A DNA stretch of 64,000 nucleotides from assembly GCA_026414765.1 (NCBI GenBank), contig JAOAIJ010000016.1, positions 38,786 to 102,785 of the forward strand. The letters run 5' to 3'. Positions 34,013 through 43,500 of the stretch are shown piece after piece. A program made the position numbers and the translations under genes. Positions within the stretch are counted from its first letter, which is position 1; each line of letters opens with the position of its first letter. The notes under the pieces were generated by a model. That model saw only the letters and a program-made list of their open reading frames with translations. It was not told where the DNA came from and made no database searches. This DNA is from Clostridia bacterium (lineage in GTDB: Bacteria > Bacillota > Clostridia > Acetivibrionales > DSM-27016).

Positions 34013-36424
34013 ATGAGAAAAATAATACACCTAAATTACGACTGGAAGTATCTTGCTGATTTCCGTGAAGAGTTTATCGATACGGGTTTTGATGATTCCG
34101 GATTTGAAACGGTGATGCTTCCCCATGCCAATATTGAAACCCCGTACAATAATTTTAGTGACAAACTGTTACAGTTTAAAAGCTGCTATCGCAGAAGACT
34201 GAAAATTGGTGAAAAGGATCAGGGGAAAAGGGTCATACTCCACTTCGAGGGGGTAATGGCCTATGCCCTAGTGTACCTTAACGGCCAGATTATATGTGAA
34301 CACAAAGGAGGGTATACCCCCTTCAAATGTGATATTACCGGACAAATAAATTATGGCGGAGACAACCTGCTCGTTGTCATGGTTGATTCTACAGAGCGCC
34401 CTGATATACCTCCTTTCGGGCATGTAGTAGATTACCTGACCTATGGAGGTATGTACCGTGAAGTGTGGATAGAGCTTGTAAGTGAAATATATATTGAAAA
34501 CATGTTTGTGAAGACACGGGACGTGCTGGCTGAAAGCAAAAAGCTGGATATAGGCTTGTATATGAAAAACCATACCGGACAGAGCCATAAGCTGAATTTG
34601 CAATTCAGTTTGCTTAAGGATGACAGGGAAGTTCTGGCTTTTGGCTGTGAGAAACAGCTCACTGAAGGGAATGTCGCAGTACTGGATGTCATGCAGGCTG
34701 TCAGGGAAGTTTTATTATGGGATAATATCTGTCCCAACCTGTATGACCTTATAGCAGAAATCAAAATGAACAATAGAATTGTTGATCGGTTTACAGTTAG
34801 ATTTGGATTCAGAGAAGCACGGTTCAGAAGTGACGGTTTTTATCTTAATGGAAGAAGAATGAAGCTGAGAGGGCTAAACCGCCATCAGGCTTTTCCATAT
34901 GTAGGCTATGCCATGCCTAAGAGTGCACAGTATAAAGATGCTGAGATTTTGAAAAATGAATTGGGAGTAAATGTAGTAAGGTTGTCACACTATCCGCAGT
35001 CAAAACACTTTCTGGACAGGTGTGATGAGCTTGGGCTGCTTGTTTTTGAAGAGATTCCCGGCTGGCAGCATATCGGGGATGCAGAGTGGCAGGACGTGGC
35101 AGTAAAAAATGTTGAAGAGATGATAAAAAGGGATTGGAACAGGCCCAGCATAATACTTTGGGGTGTACGTATAAACGAATCACAGGACAACGATGAATTC
35201 TATAAGAAAACAAATAATATTGCCAAAGCCCTGGATGACACCCGTCAAACCGGCGGTGTCAGGAACTTTGCAGGAAGCCACCTGTTTGAGGATGTCTATA
35301 CCTATAATGATTTTATTCATCGTGGCGGCGACAAAGCATTGTGTGTACCCAGGGCTGTAACCAAGAAAAAGGTACCTTATCTGGTAACTGAGCATAACGG
35401 GCATATGTTTCCTACAAAGAAGTTTGATAACGAGGCAGGAAGAGTAGAGCATTGCCTCAGACATTTAAAAGTATTGGAAAGCATGTACAGTGCTCCGGAT
35501 ATATCCGGAGCTATAGGCTGGTGCATGTTTGACTATAATACTCATAAAGACTTCGGAAGCGGTGACGGTATATGCTATCATGGTGTTACGGACATGTTCA
35601 GGATTCCGAAGGAGGCTGCAGCAGTCTATGCTTCACAGCAGGATGGCAGGCCTGTACTGGAAGTAGCTTCTTCCATGGATATAGGGGAAAGGGAAGCCGG
35701 TAAACTGGATACTGTATATGTATTTACAAACTGCGACTATCTGAAGCTATACAAAAACGGTGTATATATAGGCACGTATTATCCAGCAAGGGAGGTTTTC
35801 GCCCATGTACCTCATCCCCCTGTCATAATAACTGACTTTATCGGTGATTTGATTGAGAAAAATGAAGCTATGACGCCAAAGGATGCGGGGCATGCTAAAA
35901 AAATCCTCTATGCGATCATGAAGTATGGCGATAAAGAACTGCCGTTAAGATATAAGATACGTATGTTAAGGCTTATGTTGAAGTATAGGATGTCCCTCCA
36001 GAAAGCGGTTTCAACTTTCGCACCTTATGTCACCAACTGGGGATGTGAATCGCTGGAATATGAATTTGAAGGATATATAGACCATAAGGCTGTAATAAAA
36101 GTGAAGAAAGGACCGTTCAGCTCCGGTGACTTGCTCGTAGTTCCGGATAAAGACGGACTTTTTGAAGATGAGACTTATGATGTATGCCGTGTAGTTATAA
36201 AGCATACGGATGAATCCGGTAACACATTGACTTATTCGAATGAGGCAGTTTCTTTGGAAATAGAAGGAGAGGGAGAAATTATCGGGCCGAAAAACATAGC
36301 TCTCATCGGTGGATCCAGAGCTTTTTGGGTGAAATCCACAGGCAAGAAGGGAAATGTGAAAGTTACTATACGCTCTGATAGGTTTGAGCCTAAAATAGTG
36401 GAGTTTAAAGTAGAGAAAAAATAA
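34013..36424 (+). CDS. Glycoside hydrolase family 2 enzyme (beta-galactosidase/beta-glucuronidase type)
   Basis: An 803-residue protein with the GH2 order: sugar-binding N-terminal jelly roll (about 1-165; RRRLKIGEKDQGKRVILHFEG, YLNGQIICEHKGGYTPF), Ig-like domain (about 170-270), then the TIM barrel (about 270-560). In the barrel LRGLNRHQAFPYVGYAMPK, VNVVRLSHYPQSKHFLDRCDELG, the acid/base Glu in WGVRINESQ and a candidate nucleophile Glu in YLVTEHNGH are visible. C-terminal beta-domains (about 600-803) follow. There is no signal peptide, so it acts in the cytosol on imported glycosides. Substrate uncertain: beta-galactosides or related beta-glycosides. It stands alone, close to a MerR regulator. 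Confidence 0.93.
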   Translation: MRKIIHLNYDWKYLADFREEFIDTGFDDSGFETVMLPHANIETPYNNFSDKLLQFKSCYRRRLKIGEKDQGKRVILHFEGVMAYALVYLNGQIICEHKGGYTPFKCDITGQINYGGDNLLVVMVDSTERPDIPPFGHVVDYLTYGGMYREVWIELVSEIYIENMFVKTRDVLAESKKLDIGLYMKNHTGQSHKLNLQFSLLKDDREVLAFGCEKQLTEGNVAVLDVMQAVREVLLWDNICPNLYDLIAEIKMNNRIVDRFTVRFGFREARFRSDGFYLNGRRMKLRGLNRHQAFPYVGYAMPKSAQYKDAEILKNELGVNVVRLSHYPQSKHFLDRCDELGLLVFEEIPGWQHIGDAEWQDVAVKNVEEMIKRDWNRPSIILWGVRINESQDNDEFYKKTNNIAKALDDTRQTGGVRNFAGSHLFEDVYTYNDFIHRGGDKALCVPRAVTKKKVPYLVTEHNGHMFPTKKFDNEAGRVEHCLRHLKVLESMYSAPDISGAIGWCMFDYNTHKDFGSGDGICYHGVTDMFRIPKEAAAVYASQQDGRPVLEVASSMDIGEREAGKLDTVYVFTNCDYLKLYKNGVYIGTYYPAREVFAHVPHPPVIITDFIGDLIEKNEAMTPKDAGHAKKILYAIMKYGDKELPLRYKIRMLRLMLKYRMSLQKAVSTFAPYVTNWGCESLEYEFEGYIDHKAVIKVKKGPFSSGDLLVVPDKDGLFEDETYDVCRVVIKHTDESGNTLTYSNEAVSLEIEGEGEIIGPKNIALIGGSRAFWVKSTGKKGNVKVTIRSDRFEPKIVEFKVEKK

Positions 36425-36439
36425 AAGACCGGCCAAGAT

Positions 36440-36470
36440 AGTTTATGATTTTACAATAAACTGATATAAT
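36440..36470 (+). promoter_or_regulatory. Promoter with dyad for the MerR-type gene
   Basis: AGTTTAT (36440-36446) and ATAAACT (36456-36462) form a dyad immediately upstream of a -10 TATAAT (36465-36470). A dyad between -35 and -10 is the usual MerR binding arrangement and suggests autoregulation. Confidence 0.5.
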
Positions 36471-36504
36471 CCAGGTAAGAAGCAATAAAAATGGGGGGAA
36501 GTAT

Positions 36505-36894
36505 ATGCAGTATTTGCGTAAACAGATTGCTAAAGCGGCAAACATAAATGTAGAGACCTTGAGGTATTACGAAAGAAATGGTCTGATAACTGTACCTGAA
36601 AGAAATGAAAAGGGCTACAGGCTTTATGATGACAACACTCTGAAAAAGCTTGCGTTCATAAAAACTGCAAAATCCTGCGGACTAACCCTGGGGGAGATAA
36701 AGGATGTTTTCTCATACCTTGAGGCAAAAAGTATGGATTACAGCTATATAAAAGGGTTTGTTACCAATAAACTGGAAGAGATAGAACGGAAGATGGAAGA
36801 ACTGGACGGTATGAGAAAAATATTAACCAGAATAAGAATCAATATAGACAATCAGGATGAGTGTCCGGTAAAGAGTATGTTTAAGGATTGCTGA
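36505..36894 (+). CDS. MerR-family regulator with C-terminal cysteines
   Basis: A 129-residue protein with a MerR winged helix (RKQIAKAANINVETLRYYER, LITVPERNEKGYRLYDD), a helical arm and a dimerisation coiled coil (FVTNKLEEIERKMEELDGM). Its tail has Cys120 and Cys129 (ECPVKSMFKDC), nine residues apart. MerR and ZntR have metal-binding cysteine pairs with the same spacing. The third ligand used by MerR (near residue 80) is Ser here, not Cys. A thiol-metal or redox sensor is therefore plausible but not certain. Strong ribosome site GGGGGGAAG. No obvious metal transporter follows; the next gene is a small membrane protein 328 bp downstream. Confidence 0.9.
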   Translation: MQYLRKQIAKAANINVETLRYYERNGLITVPERNEKGYRLYDDNTLKKLAFIKTAKSCGLTLGEIKDVFSYLEAKSMDYSYIKGFVTNKLEEIERKMEELDGMRKILTRIRINIDNQDECPVKSMFKDC

Positions 36895-37222
36895 GCAGAT
36901 TTGTTCTCAGGGCTGAATACCTGCGATATGTTTCGTCCGTAAAATTTGGGGTATGAGTAGTAATGGAACGGTTGCTGTTACTGCCCCACATGCTAGGCAA
37001 TTATGTTGTTATATATAGTAAATGAAAATGGATACTACGACAAATGAGCACCAATGTAATTACATAAAAAATATTCTATGGGAGGTATGAGTGATGAAAT
37101 AAAAATTCTTATTACAACGCTGATGTGCCTGGTTAAGTAAATATAATTATCCTCTTGACTTTGTATTATACTACAAGATTTATAATGTATATATTAATTT
37201 CTGTGTCTTTAGGGGGATAATT
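36895..37222 (+). other. Intergenic region, no gene seen
   Basis: A 328-bp AT-rich stretch. A 17-codon frame at 37087 starts directly after GGAGGT, too close to be a functional ribosome site, and I do not regard it as a gene. A TTGACT box near 37155 may belong to the promoter of the membrane-protein gene. Confidence 0.5.
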
Positions 37223-37783
37223 ATGAAAAAACTTATTGATTTTATTAGTAAACCGGCTGCTTATGCTGTTCTGGCAGCTCTTGTAATCTTTCTGGTGATA
37301 ATCCCTGATTTTACTCAGGCTCCAATTGGTCCAAATGCTTTTAAAGAACATGCCGGCGGAAATCCTCTGATAGACATGCAGCTAAACTATTCAACGGAAG
37401 AGGTATACAAGCTGATAGAGGCTTATGGAGAAGACGGACGGAATTATTACATTAAAATGATCTTTGCTCTGGATTTTATTATTCCTTTGGGCTTTATGAT
37501 GTTCATACTGGCTACAATGAATCTTATCTTAAGGAAGGCCAAGCTTGAGAATTACATGAACAGGCTTGCTGTTATTCCTTTTGCCGGGTGTATATCCGAT
37601 TATATGGAAAATATCTGTACTACTGCTATGGTTATGAAATATCCGTTAAGATTAAACGGCATAGCGGCCGTATCCAATATTTTCTCCCTATCCAAGATGC
37701 TGTTCTGTACAGCAGGTGTTTTGGCAGTTTTTGCTGCAATGGTTTATTTATTCTTCAATAAATATAGAAAGAAAATAGCATAA
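37223..37783 (+). CDS. Four-helix membrane protein of unknown function
   Basis: A 186-residue protein with four hydrophobic segments: AAYAVLAALVIFLVIIP (about 12-28), ALDFIIPLGFMMFILATMNL (about 82-101), a weaker one around 115-130, and a C-terminal LFCTAGVLAVFAAMVYLFF (about 160-178). A soluble loop (about 30-80) between helices 1 and 2 probably faces outside. No catalytic motif is visible. It has a ribosome site AGGGGGAT. It follows the MerR gene in the same direction and might be its target. Function unknown. Confidence 0.8.
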   Translation: MKKLIDFISKPAAYAVLAALVIFLVIIPDFTQAPIGPNAFKEHAGGNPLIDMQLNYSTEEVYKLIEAYGEDGRNYYIKMIFALDFIIPLGFMMFILATMNLILRKAKLENYMNRLAVIPFAGCISDYMENICTTAMVMKYPLRLNGIAAVSNIFSLSKMLFCTAGVLAVFAAMVYLFFNKYRKKIA

Positions 37784-37793
37784 GTAAAGGGGA

Positions 37794-37813
37794 ACCGCAT
37801 GGGCTCCCTTTAC
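37794..37813. terminator. Bidirectional hairpin between convergent genes
   Basis: GTAAAGG (37794-37800) pairs with CCTTTAC (37807-37813) with an additional partial GGG/CCC match inside. It lies between the membrane-protein gene (plus) and deoD (minus). Confidence 0.5.
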
Positions 37814-37830
37814 AATCATGTTTATTTGAC

Positions 37831-38538
37831 TTAAACCAGTTCCAGTGCAATTTCCATCATCTGTGTGAAGGAGTTTTGGCGCTCCTCTGCGGTAGTAGCA
37901 TCATGCGTAACAAGTGAATCTGATACTGTTAATATACATAAAGCGTTGGCTCCTGCTCTGGCTGCATTCATATATAAAGCGGCAGCTTCCATCTCTACTG
38001 CCATTACGCCCATCTTAGCCCACTTTTTCCAGGATTCCGGATCATCATTGTAAAATATATCGGAGGATAGGATATTGCCCACTTTGACAGGTATACCTTT
38101 TATATCTGCGGCATTAACGGCTTTTTTTAGCAGTTCCCAGGACGCAGATGGAGCATATGTCCCCGGCAGATTATACTGCGAAGCAAAGTTTGAGTTTGTA
38201 GATGCAGCCATTCCTATTACTATATCCCGTACATTTATATCCTCCTGGAGGGATCCGCAGGAGCCTATACGTATAAGATTTTTTACACCATAGAAATGAA
38301 TGAGCTCGTATGAATAAATTCCTATTGAAGGCATGCCCATGCCGGTACCCTTCACGGAAATCTTTTTTCCTTTATATAAACCGGTATAGCCGTACATGTT
38401 TCTTACCGTATTAAACTGAACCGGGTTTTCAAGATAGTTTTCTGCAATGAACTTAGCGCGCAAAGGGTCTCCCGGTAATAAAACTGTTTCTGCAATTACC
38501 CCTTTTTCACTCACATTAATATGTGGGGTTGGAATCAT
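37831..38538 (-). CDS. deoD: Purine nucleoside phosphorylase, DeoD type
   Basis: Start set at the ATG giving [20 protein letters not shown], because a GGGAGAGTG ribosome site lies just upstream and 235 residues is the normal DeoD length; a start 28 codons earlier is rejected. It phosphorolyses purine (deoxy)nucleosides to base and (deoxy)ribose 1-phosphate. Motifs: [38 protein letters not shown] (phosphate site), [11 protein letters not shown] (ribose/base Glu) and [11 protein letters not shown] with the catalytic Asp. Hexameric enzyme in the cytosol. It is monocistronic as seen here. Confidence 0.96.
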   Translation of the reverse strand: MIPTPHINVSEKGVIAETVLLPGDPLRAKFIAENYLENPVQFNTVRNMYGYTGLYKGKKISVKGTGMGMPSIGIYSYELIHFYGVKNLIRIGSCGSLQEDINVRDIVIGMAASTNSNFASQYNLPGTYAPSASWELLKKAVNAADIKGIPVKVGNILSSDIFYNDDPESWKKWAKMGVMAVEMEAAALYMNAARAGANALCILTVSDSLVTHDATTAEERQNSFTQMMEIALELV

Positions 38539-38760
38539 ATTATCACTCTCCCTATATAATTGAATACTATTTTTATTATAGCAGAAAAAGTCTTTTACTA
38601 TAATATCACGAATATGAACCAAAAGGTATTAATGTACTTTAAGGCTTTCGGATGTCTTACAGTACATGCCTGTGGGTAGGCATGCTTTATTTATAAATTT
38701 ACACTAGGTAATTTAAGAAAGCTTTATATTATAGACTAAAATTCATAGCATAACGAAATA

Positions 38761-38811
38761 AATTCTGGAAAGAAAAAAACCCTATTTTAGGGTTTTTTTC
38801 TTTCCAGAATT
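38761..38811 (-). terminator. Perfect 24-bp stem terminator at the end of the YmaF-like gene
   Basis: The arm 38761-38784 (AATTCTGGAAAGAAAAAAAC then CCTA) is exactly complementary to 38788-38811, with a TTT loop. A run of seven T or A lies within the stem, so it can terminate in both directions. The arm overlaps the stop codon of the minus-strand gene. Such a long perfect palindrome could also be a small mobile or repeated element. Confidence 0.75.
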
Positions 38812-39193
38812 AAGTTAAGGGGCTGGGTCCTATCTGTGTCGTAAACTCATATCTATGCTTATGGTTGTCATCTACTGTTGTATGGCCTTGCACGTAGTGT
38901 ATATGCTTTTCCGGAGTTACATCAATGTCTGGGCACGTAGATCCCAGTACCTCATGGAAATGATCATCGTAAAAATCCGTTCTTGTACAGAATTTGTGTA
39001 TATGATGCCCATTACCAATAGGTATGGCTTCTCCCGTAATGCCTGCGATGCGGTGGTTATGCCGTTCATGTCCTGTTTCAGCCAGTTTTGTACTTGCAAC
39101 AAATTCATGTACATGAGACTGGATATTGCTGCAATTTCCACTGTAATTAAGAGGGTATCTTTTTATTGTATTCAATGCGTCCTTATATTTCAT
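38810..39193 (-). CDS. ymaF: YmaF-like histidine-rich protein
   Basis: A 127-residue protein with repeated His-rich units: SHVHEFVASTKLAETGHERHNH, IPIGNGHHIHKFCTRT, DDHFHEVLGST, EKHIHYVQGHTTVDDNHKHRYEF. This pattern of HxH pairs separated by about 12-15 residues, with T and G between, matches the Bacillus YmaF family, whose function is unknown. The His clusters suggest binding of metal ions (Zn, Cu or Ni). There is no signal peptide. Ribosome site GGGGAGATC lies upstream on the minus strand. It sits between deoD and yabG, with its own terminator. Confidence 0.8.
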   Translation of the reverse strand: MKYKDALNTIKRYPLNYSGNCSNIQSHVHEFVASTKLAETGHERHNHRIAGITGEAIPIGNGHHIHKFCTRTDFYDDHFHEVLGSTCPDIDVTPEKHIHYVQGHTTVDDNHKHRYEFTTQIGPSPLT

Positions 39194-39360
39194 TTATGAT
39201 CTCCCCTTTGTTATTACTGATTTATTATAAATGGAGTATTTACACTGTTTATACTATAGAGTATGATGGCTGATGGAAATTGTTGCATTTATGTAAACAT
39301 TTGGGGATAAAGAATACAGCAGGTTTACACTTAGGTATAACACCTGCCGTATCCAGCCTG

Positions 39361-40179
39361 CTATAGCCATTTAAGCTGGCCTCTTGTATTAATCCCCCCT
39401 ATGCCTTTACTACCTGAGATTGTAAGCCTTACAACCTCTCTGGGAGTTACAATGCTTCTTGAGTCGGTAAGAGCTATTTTCTCTGACACTATAGCAGGAT
39501 CCAGAGCATTTATCAGTATTCTTCCGGGAGAGCTGGCAAAATTTGCACCGGCTTTCATTATACCTTCAAAGTATGATTGGCAGGCGCCTGCAAAAATACT
39601 TAGTTTGTCGAAGTCAGGCTGGTATTTTCTTGCTTCGGCTACCGACTGAACAAAGTATTTTGAATTTCTATACCTTTCTACCGAATCACGGCTTTCTCCG
39701 CTTTTCTTAAAACCATCATGTCCTGTCACTACGAGAATATCCGGATGGTGTTGTTCAAGCATTCTCCTTACAATACCCGGTTGCTGGCTTTCGCTTGCCA
39801 GTATGCCTACAGGCTCCAGTCTTACCTCTTTGTAATGCTTTATGCACATATCCAGGAATTCACTGCTTGAATCGATATGAAGTATCTTTCCGGGTCTGGA
39901 TCTGAGCCGGTTCAGGGATATAGCACTTCTTAAAGTACTTCTTCCGTGTCCCTGCCTCTTAACAATGTGCATATAGCGGTTCATATGGGAAAGTGCACTT
40001 TTACTGTCAGACTTTATCAGATCATCACTATATGCATCAGCTTCTATTCTGTAGTATAGCCCCTTAAGAAGAAAAACGGCTTTGCTGCGGTTAAGCGCAT
40101 CAATGTCTGTTATTGTGAAATGAATATCACCCCCGTAGGATTTTCTCGCGACTAAATCTCCGATTTGAAATTCATACAT
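39361..40179 (-). CDS. yabG: Sporulation-specific protease YabG
   Basis: I set the start at the ATG giving MYEFQIGDLVARKSYGGDIH, preceded by GGGGGTGAT; an upstream in-frame ATG is rejected. The 272-residue protein matches peptidase family U57: KILHIDSSSEFLDMCIKHYK, PDILVVTGHDGFKKSGESRD, YRNSKYFVQSVAEARKY, LSIFAGACQSYFEGIMKAGA, NFASSPGRILINALDP and KGIGGINTRGQ. YabG processes spore coat proteins (and, in Clostridioides, the SleC/Csp germination system) late in sporulation. Its presence shows that the organism forms endospores. In B. subtilis it is transcribed by sigma K; I could not pick out a sigma K promoter here. Confidence 0.96.
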   Translation of the reverse strand: MYEFQIGDLVARKSYGGDIHFTITDIDALNRSKAVFLLKGLYYRIEADAYSDDLIKSDSKSALSHMNRYMHIVKRQGHGRSTLRSAISLNRLRSRPGKILHIDSSSEFLDMCIKHYKEVRLEPVGILASESQQPGIVRRMLEQHHPDILVVTGHDGFKKSGESRDSVERYRNSKYFVQSVAEARKYQPDFDKLSIFAGACQSYFEGIMKAGANFASSPGRILINALDPAIVSEKIALTDSRSIVTPREVVRLTISGSKGIGGINTRGQLKWL

Positions 40180-40505
40180 TTTTATCACCCCCGAAAAATG
40201 AGACAAATCAATTTGCCCAATAAGTTCTTAGCTTGGCTGAAAGTGAATTAGAGACAGTATTTTGGGAGATAATCATATAAGCACCGTTAAAATGCACAGC
40301 ATATTTTTATAACAGATACGGGTTACCAACTTTTAAATTCTAAAGCAAGCAAAGCCGGGTTCGTTCTGATATTACATAATATGCATAGGGGTGTATTTGG
40401 GGAAGCAATTGCAGGGAATGTAAAAACTTTTTTTATTATGGAAACCGATTCCACTTATTAAAAAGTTTTTTTAGTACAGGCTAATTATTGAAAAGAGATA
40501 CTAAA
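40180..40505 (+). promoter_or_regulatory. Leader of the glucan synthase gene: hairpin enclosing a LacI-like operator
   Basis: In this 326-bp divergent gap, AAAAACTTTTT (40422-40432) and AAAAAGTTTTT (40460-40470) can pair, running into more T, like an attenuator. Inside the loop is TGGAAACCGATTCCA (40439-40453): 5-bp inverted arms around a central CG-containing core, as in LacI-family operators or catabolite sites. No gene is visible here. Confidence 0.4.
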
Positions 40506-43500
40506 ATGGGTGTGTATGCCTGTCTTTATCATATACATTTAAAACGGGAGATGATTGGTTTAATGCAGCTATACTACAATACAGTAATTGGAATAGGCAT
40601 CATTATCATTTTCATAATTCTGTTATTTCTGTTGGTATATAGGAGTAGGGAAAAAAGAATAGTAAAAATTCATGATGCATCACTTACCTGTGAGGAACTG
40701 GAACAGCATGCAAAAGAGATTGCTTTTGAGCATATTGTATCCCCAAAAGCAGGTATTGCTAACTGGCCCCTTCCAAGAATGAATGAAAATTACAGTTTCA
40801 TTATGGAAGTATACAAGGAATTAAACGAGGGTGTTCAGAAAAAGCGTACTATTCCACCTGCAGCAGAATGGCTGCTTGATAATTTTTATATTATAGAGGA
40901 GCAGGTAAAGGGTATCCGGAGGGATTTGACAAGAGAGGACTATGCGCGTCTCCCGGCTCTGAAATGCGGAGCTTTCAGAGGATATGCCAGGATATATGCC
41001 GTAGCAATGGAGCTGGTTGCGCATACCAATGGTCAGATTGATGAAAGAATCCTGCTGAACTATATAAAGGCTTACCAGTCCCATAGCATTCTCACCGACA
41101 GGGAAATATGGGCGCTGCCTGCCATGATAAGGATTGCTCTTATCGAAAACATACGCTATATTTGTGAAAAGCTCAGGGATACACAGGAGCAATGGCAAAA
41201 AGCGGATGAGTTAATGGATATTCTGCTGGATGAATCCTCCGTTAAGGAGGAAAACTCACAACCCAATGGAGAGGGATTAATCAAAACTATAGGAAACAGA
41301 TTTGAGAGTCTCCGGGAGGTTAATCCGTCATTTATAGAGCACCTCACATACCGGCTGCGAAGAGCAGGCCGAAGCTATGCCAGGGCTTTGAGATATATTG
41401 ATGAAAACCTTGAAAGGCATGGAACAGGTATTGATACACTGACACAAAAAGAGCATAACTCACAAGCGGTAAGCACTGTTTCGATTGGAAACTGCATAAT
41501 AAGCCTGAAATTCATATCAAACCTGGACTGGGTTGAAATATTTGAATCTACAAGTTTTGTTGACCAAATACTGAACAGGGATCCAGATGGTACCTATCCT
41601 TTAATGGATTTGCCGTCACGTAATATCTACAGGAAAAAAGTAGAGGAACTTGCCTTGCTTTATAATGTTTCTGAAATGCATGTAGCAAAGGAGGCTGTGG
41701 AGCTGGCAGGAAATATTTGTACTGTCGCACGAGAGGGTGAGGAAGATACTTATGGAGATGCGCTGCCGAGTGTGCGTTCCTGCCATGTAGGCTATTATCT
41801 CATCGGCAGAGGAATAACGGAACTGGAAAAGCGTATGGGATATAAGCCTGCAGCATCAAAAAAAGCCATAGATATACTAAAAAGAAGACCAAAGGCTCTT
41901 TATATGGGGTCTATAGTTTGTATTACAATACTGATTACCTTGATTCTTGCTTTATACATATATAGAGCAGCCGAGCCGAACAGTCTGCTGTTGGCTGTAA
42001 TTGCAGGCATAGCTGCACTTGTGCCTTCCTCGGAAATAGCAGTGACTATGGTAAACTGGCTGGTATGCAGTATTATTAAGCCTGTAGCTTTTCCAAGACT
42101 TGAGCTTAAAGACGGTATACCCGGAGAATATGCAACAGTAATAGTAATACCGGCGTTATTGCCGGATGAGAAAAGAGTTGCGGAGCTTTTGGAAAACCTC
42201 GAGACTCACTATCTTGCAAATAAAGAGAAAAATCTATACTTCGCTCTGGCAGGTGATTTTAAGGATTCTTCCGTAAAAGAGATGCCTGGTGACGAGCAGA
42301 TTATTAAAGCAGGTGTGGAAGGAGTAAAAGAGCTAAACCGGAAATACAGCAATGGCAGGGAGAATGTATTTTTCTTCTTCCACAGAGAGCGCAAACTGAA
42401 CAAGAAAGAGAATAAATGGATGGGGTGGGAGCGAAAAAGGGGAGCATTGGTAGAACTCAACTCATTGCTGCTTGGTTCTGAAAAAACAAGTTATAGTTAT
42501 GTCTCAAGTGCAGACCTTACGGGTAAACCCATAAAGTATATCATTACTCTGGATGCAGATACTATACTACCTATTGATGGAGCTAAAAAAATGATAGGTA
42601 CTATGGCTCATCCCTTGAACAGGCCGGTCATACACAGGCAAAAAAACATTGTAGTAGACGGATATGGACTTATTCAACCGCGCATTGGTTTTGAGGTTGA
42701 AAGTGCTAACAAGTCCCTGTTTTCACGCATATATACGGGACAGGAAGGGATAGATCCTTATGCCTGTGCTATTTCTGACATATATCAGGATTTGTTTGGG
42801 GAAGGCATATTTACGGGTAAAGGGATATATGACTTGCGAGTTTTCCATAGGGTATTGGAAAATGCACTGCCTGACAATTCTGTATTAAGCCATGATCTCC
42901 TGGAAGGTTCCTATGTCAGGACAGGACTGGTGACAGATATAGAACTTATTGATTCTTATCCTTCGAGATACAATTCATATGCTGCAAGAATGCACAGGTG
43001 GGTGAGAGGAGACTGGCAGTTGATACCCTGGATTGGGAGCAGGATTATTGACAGGAATGGTAACAGGATTGCCAACCCGCTTTCTGCAGTTTCCCGGTGG
43101 AAAATTGCAGATAATCTCAGAAGGAGTCTTGTTGCACCGTCCATGATACTGGCTACTGTATTGGGATTCAGCATTATGCCGGGAACAGGGCTTTTTTGGC
43201 TGTTTTTTCTGGTGCTTACACTTATATTTCCTCTTGTAACATCAGTTATAGATACATTATTGTCTAAACCCTTCGGCACTTATAGGGTGAAAAGGCATGT
43301 ACCGGTCATCTCAGGCTTAAAAGCCACGATTTTGCAAATAGCACTTGTGTTTGTTTTTCTGCCTTATCAGGCTTATCTTATGGTGAATGCCATATTCATT
43401 ACTTTGGTAAGAGTTATATTTACAAGGAAAAATATGCTTGAGTGGGTAACTGCGGCTGATGTGGAAAGAGGACAGAAAAATTCGCTGTACAGCTACATTT

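Noticed and set aside
37087-37140. 17-codon frame MSDEIKILITTLMCLVK
   Set aside because: The GGAGG directly abuts the ATG with no spacing, so translation is unlikely.
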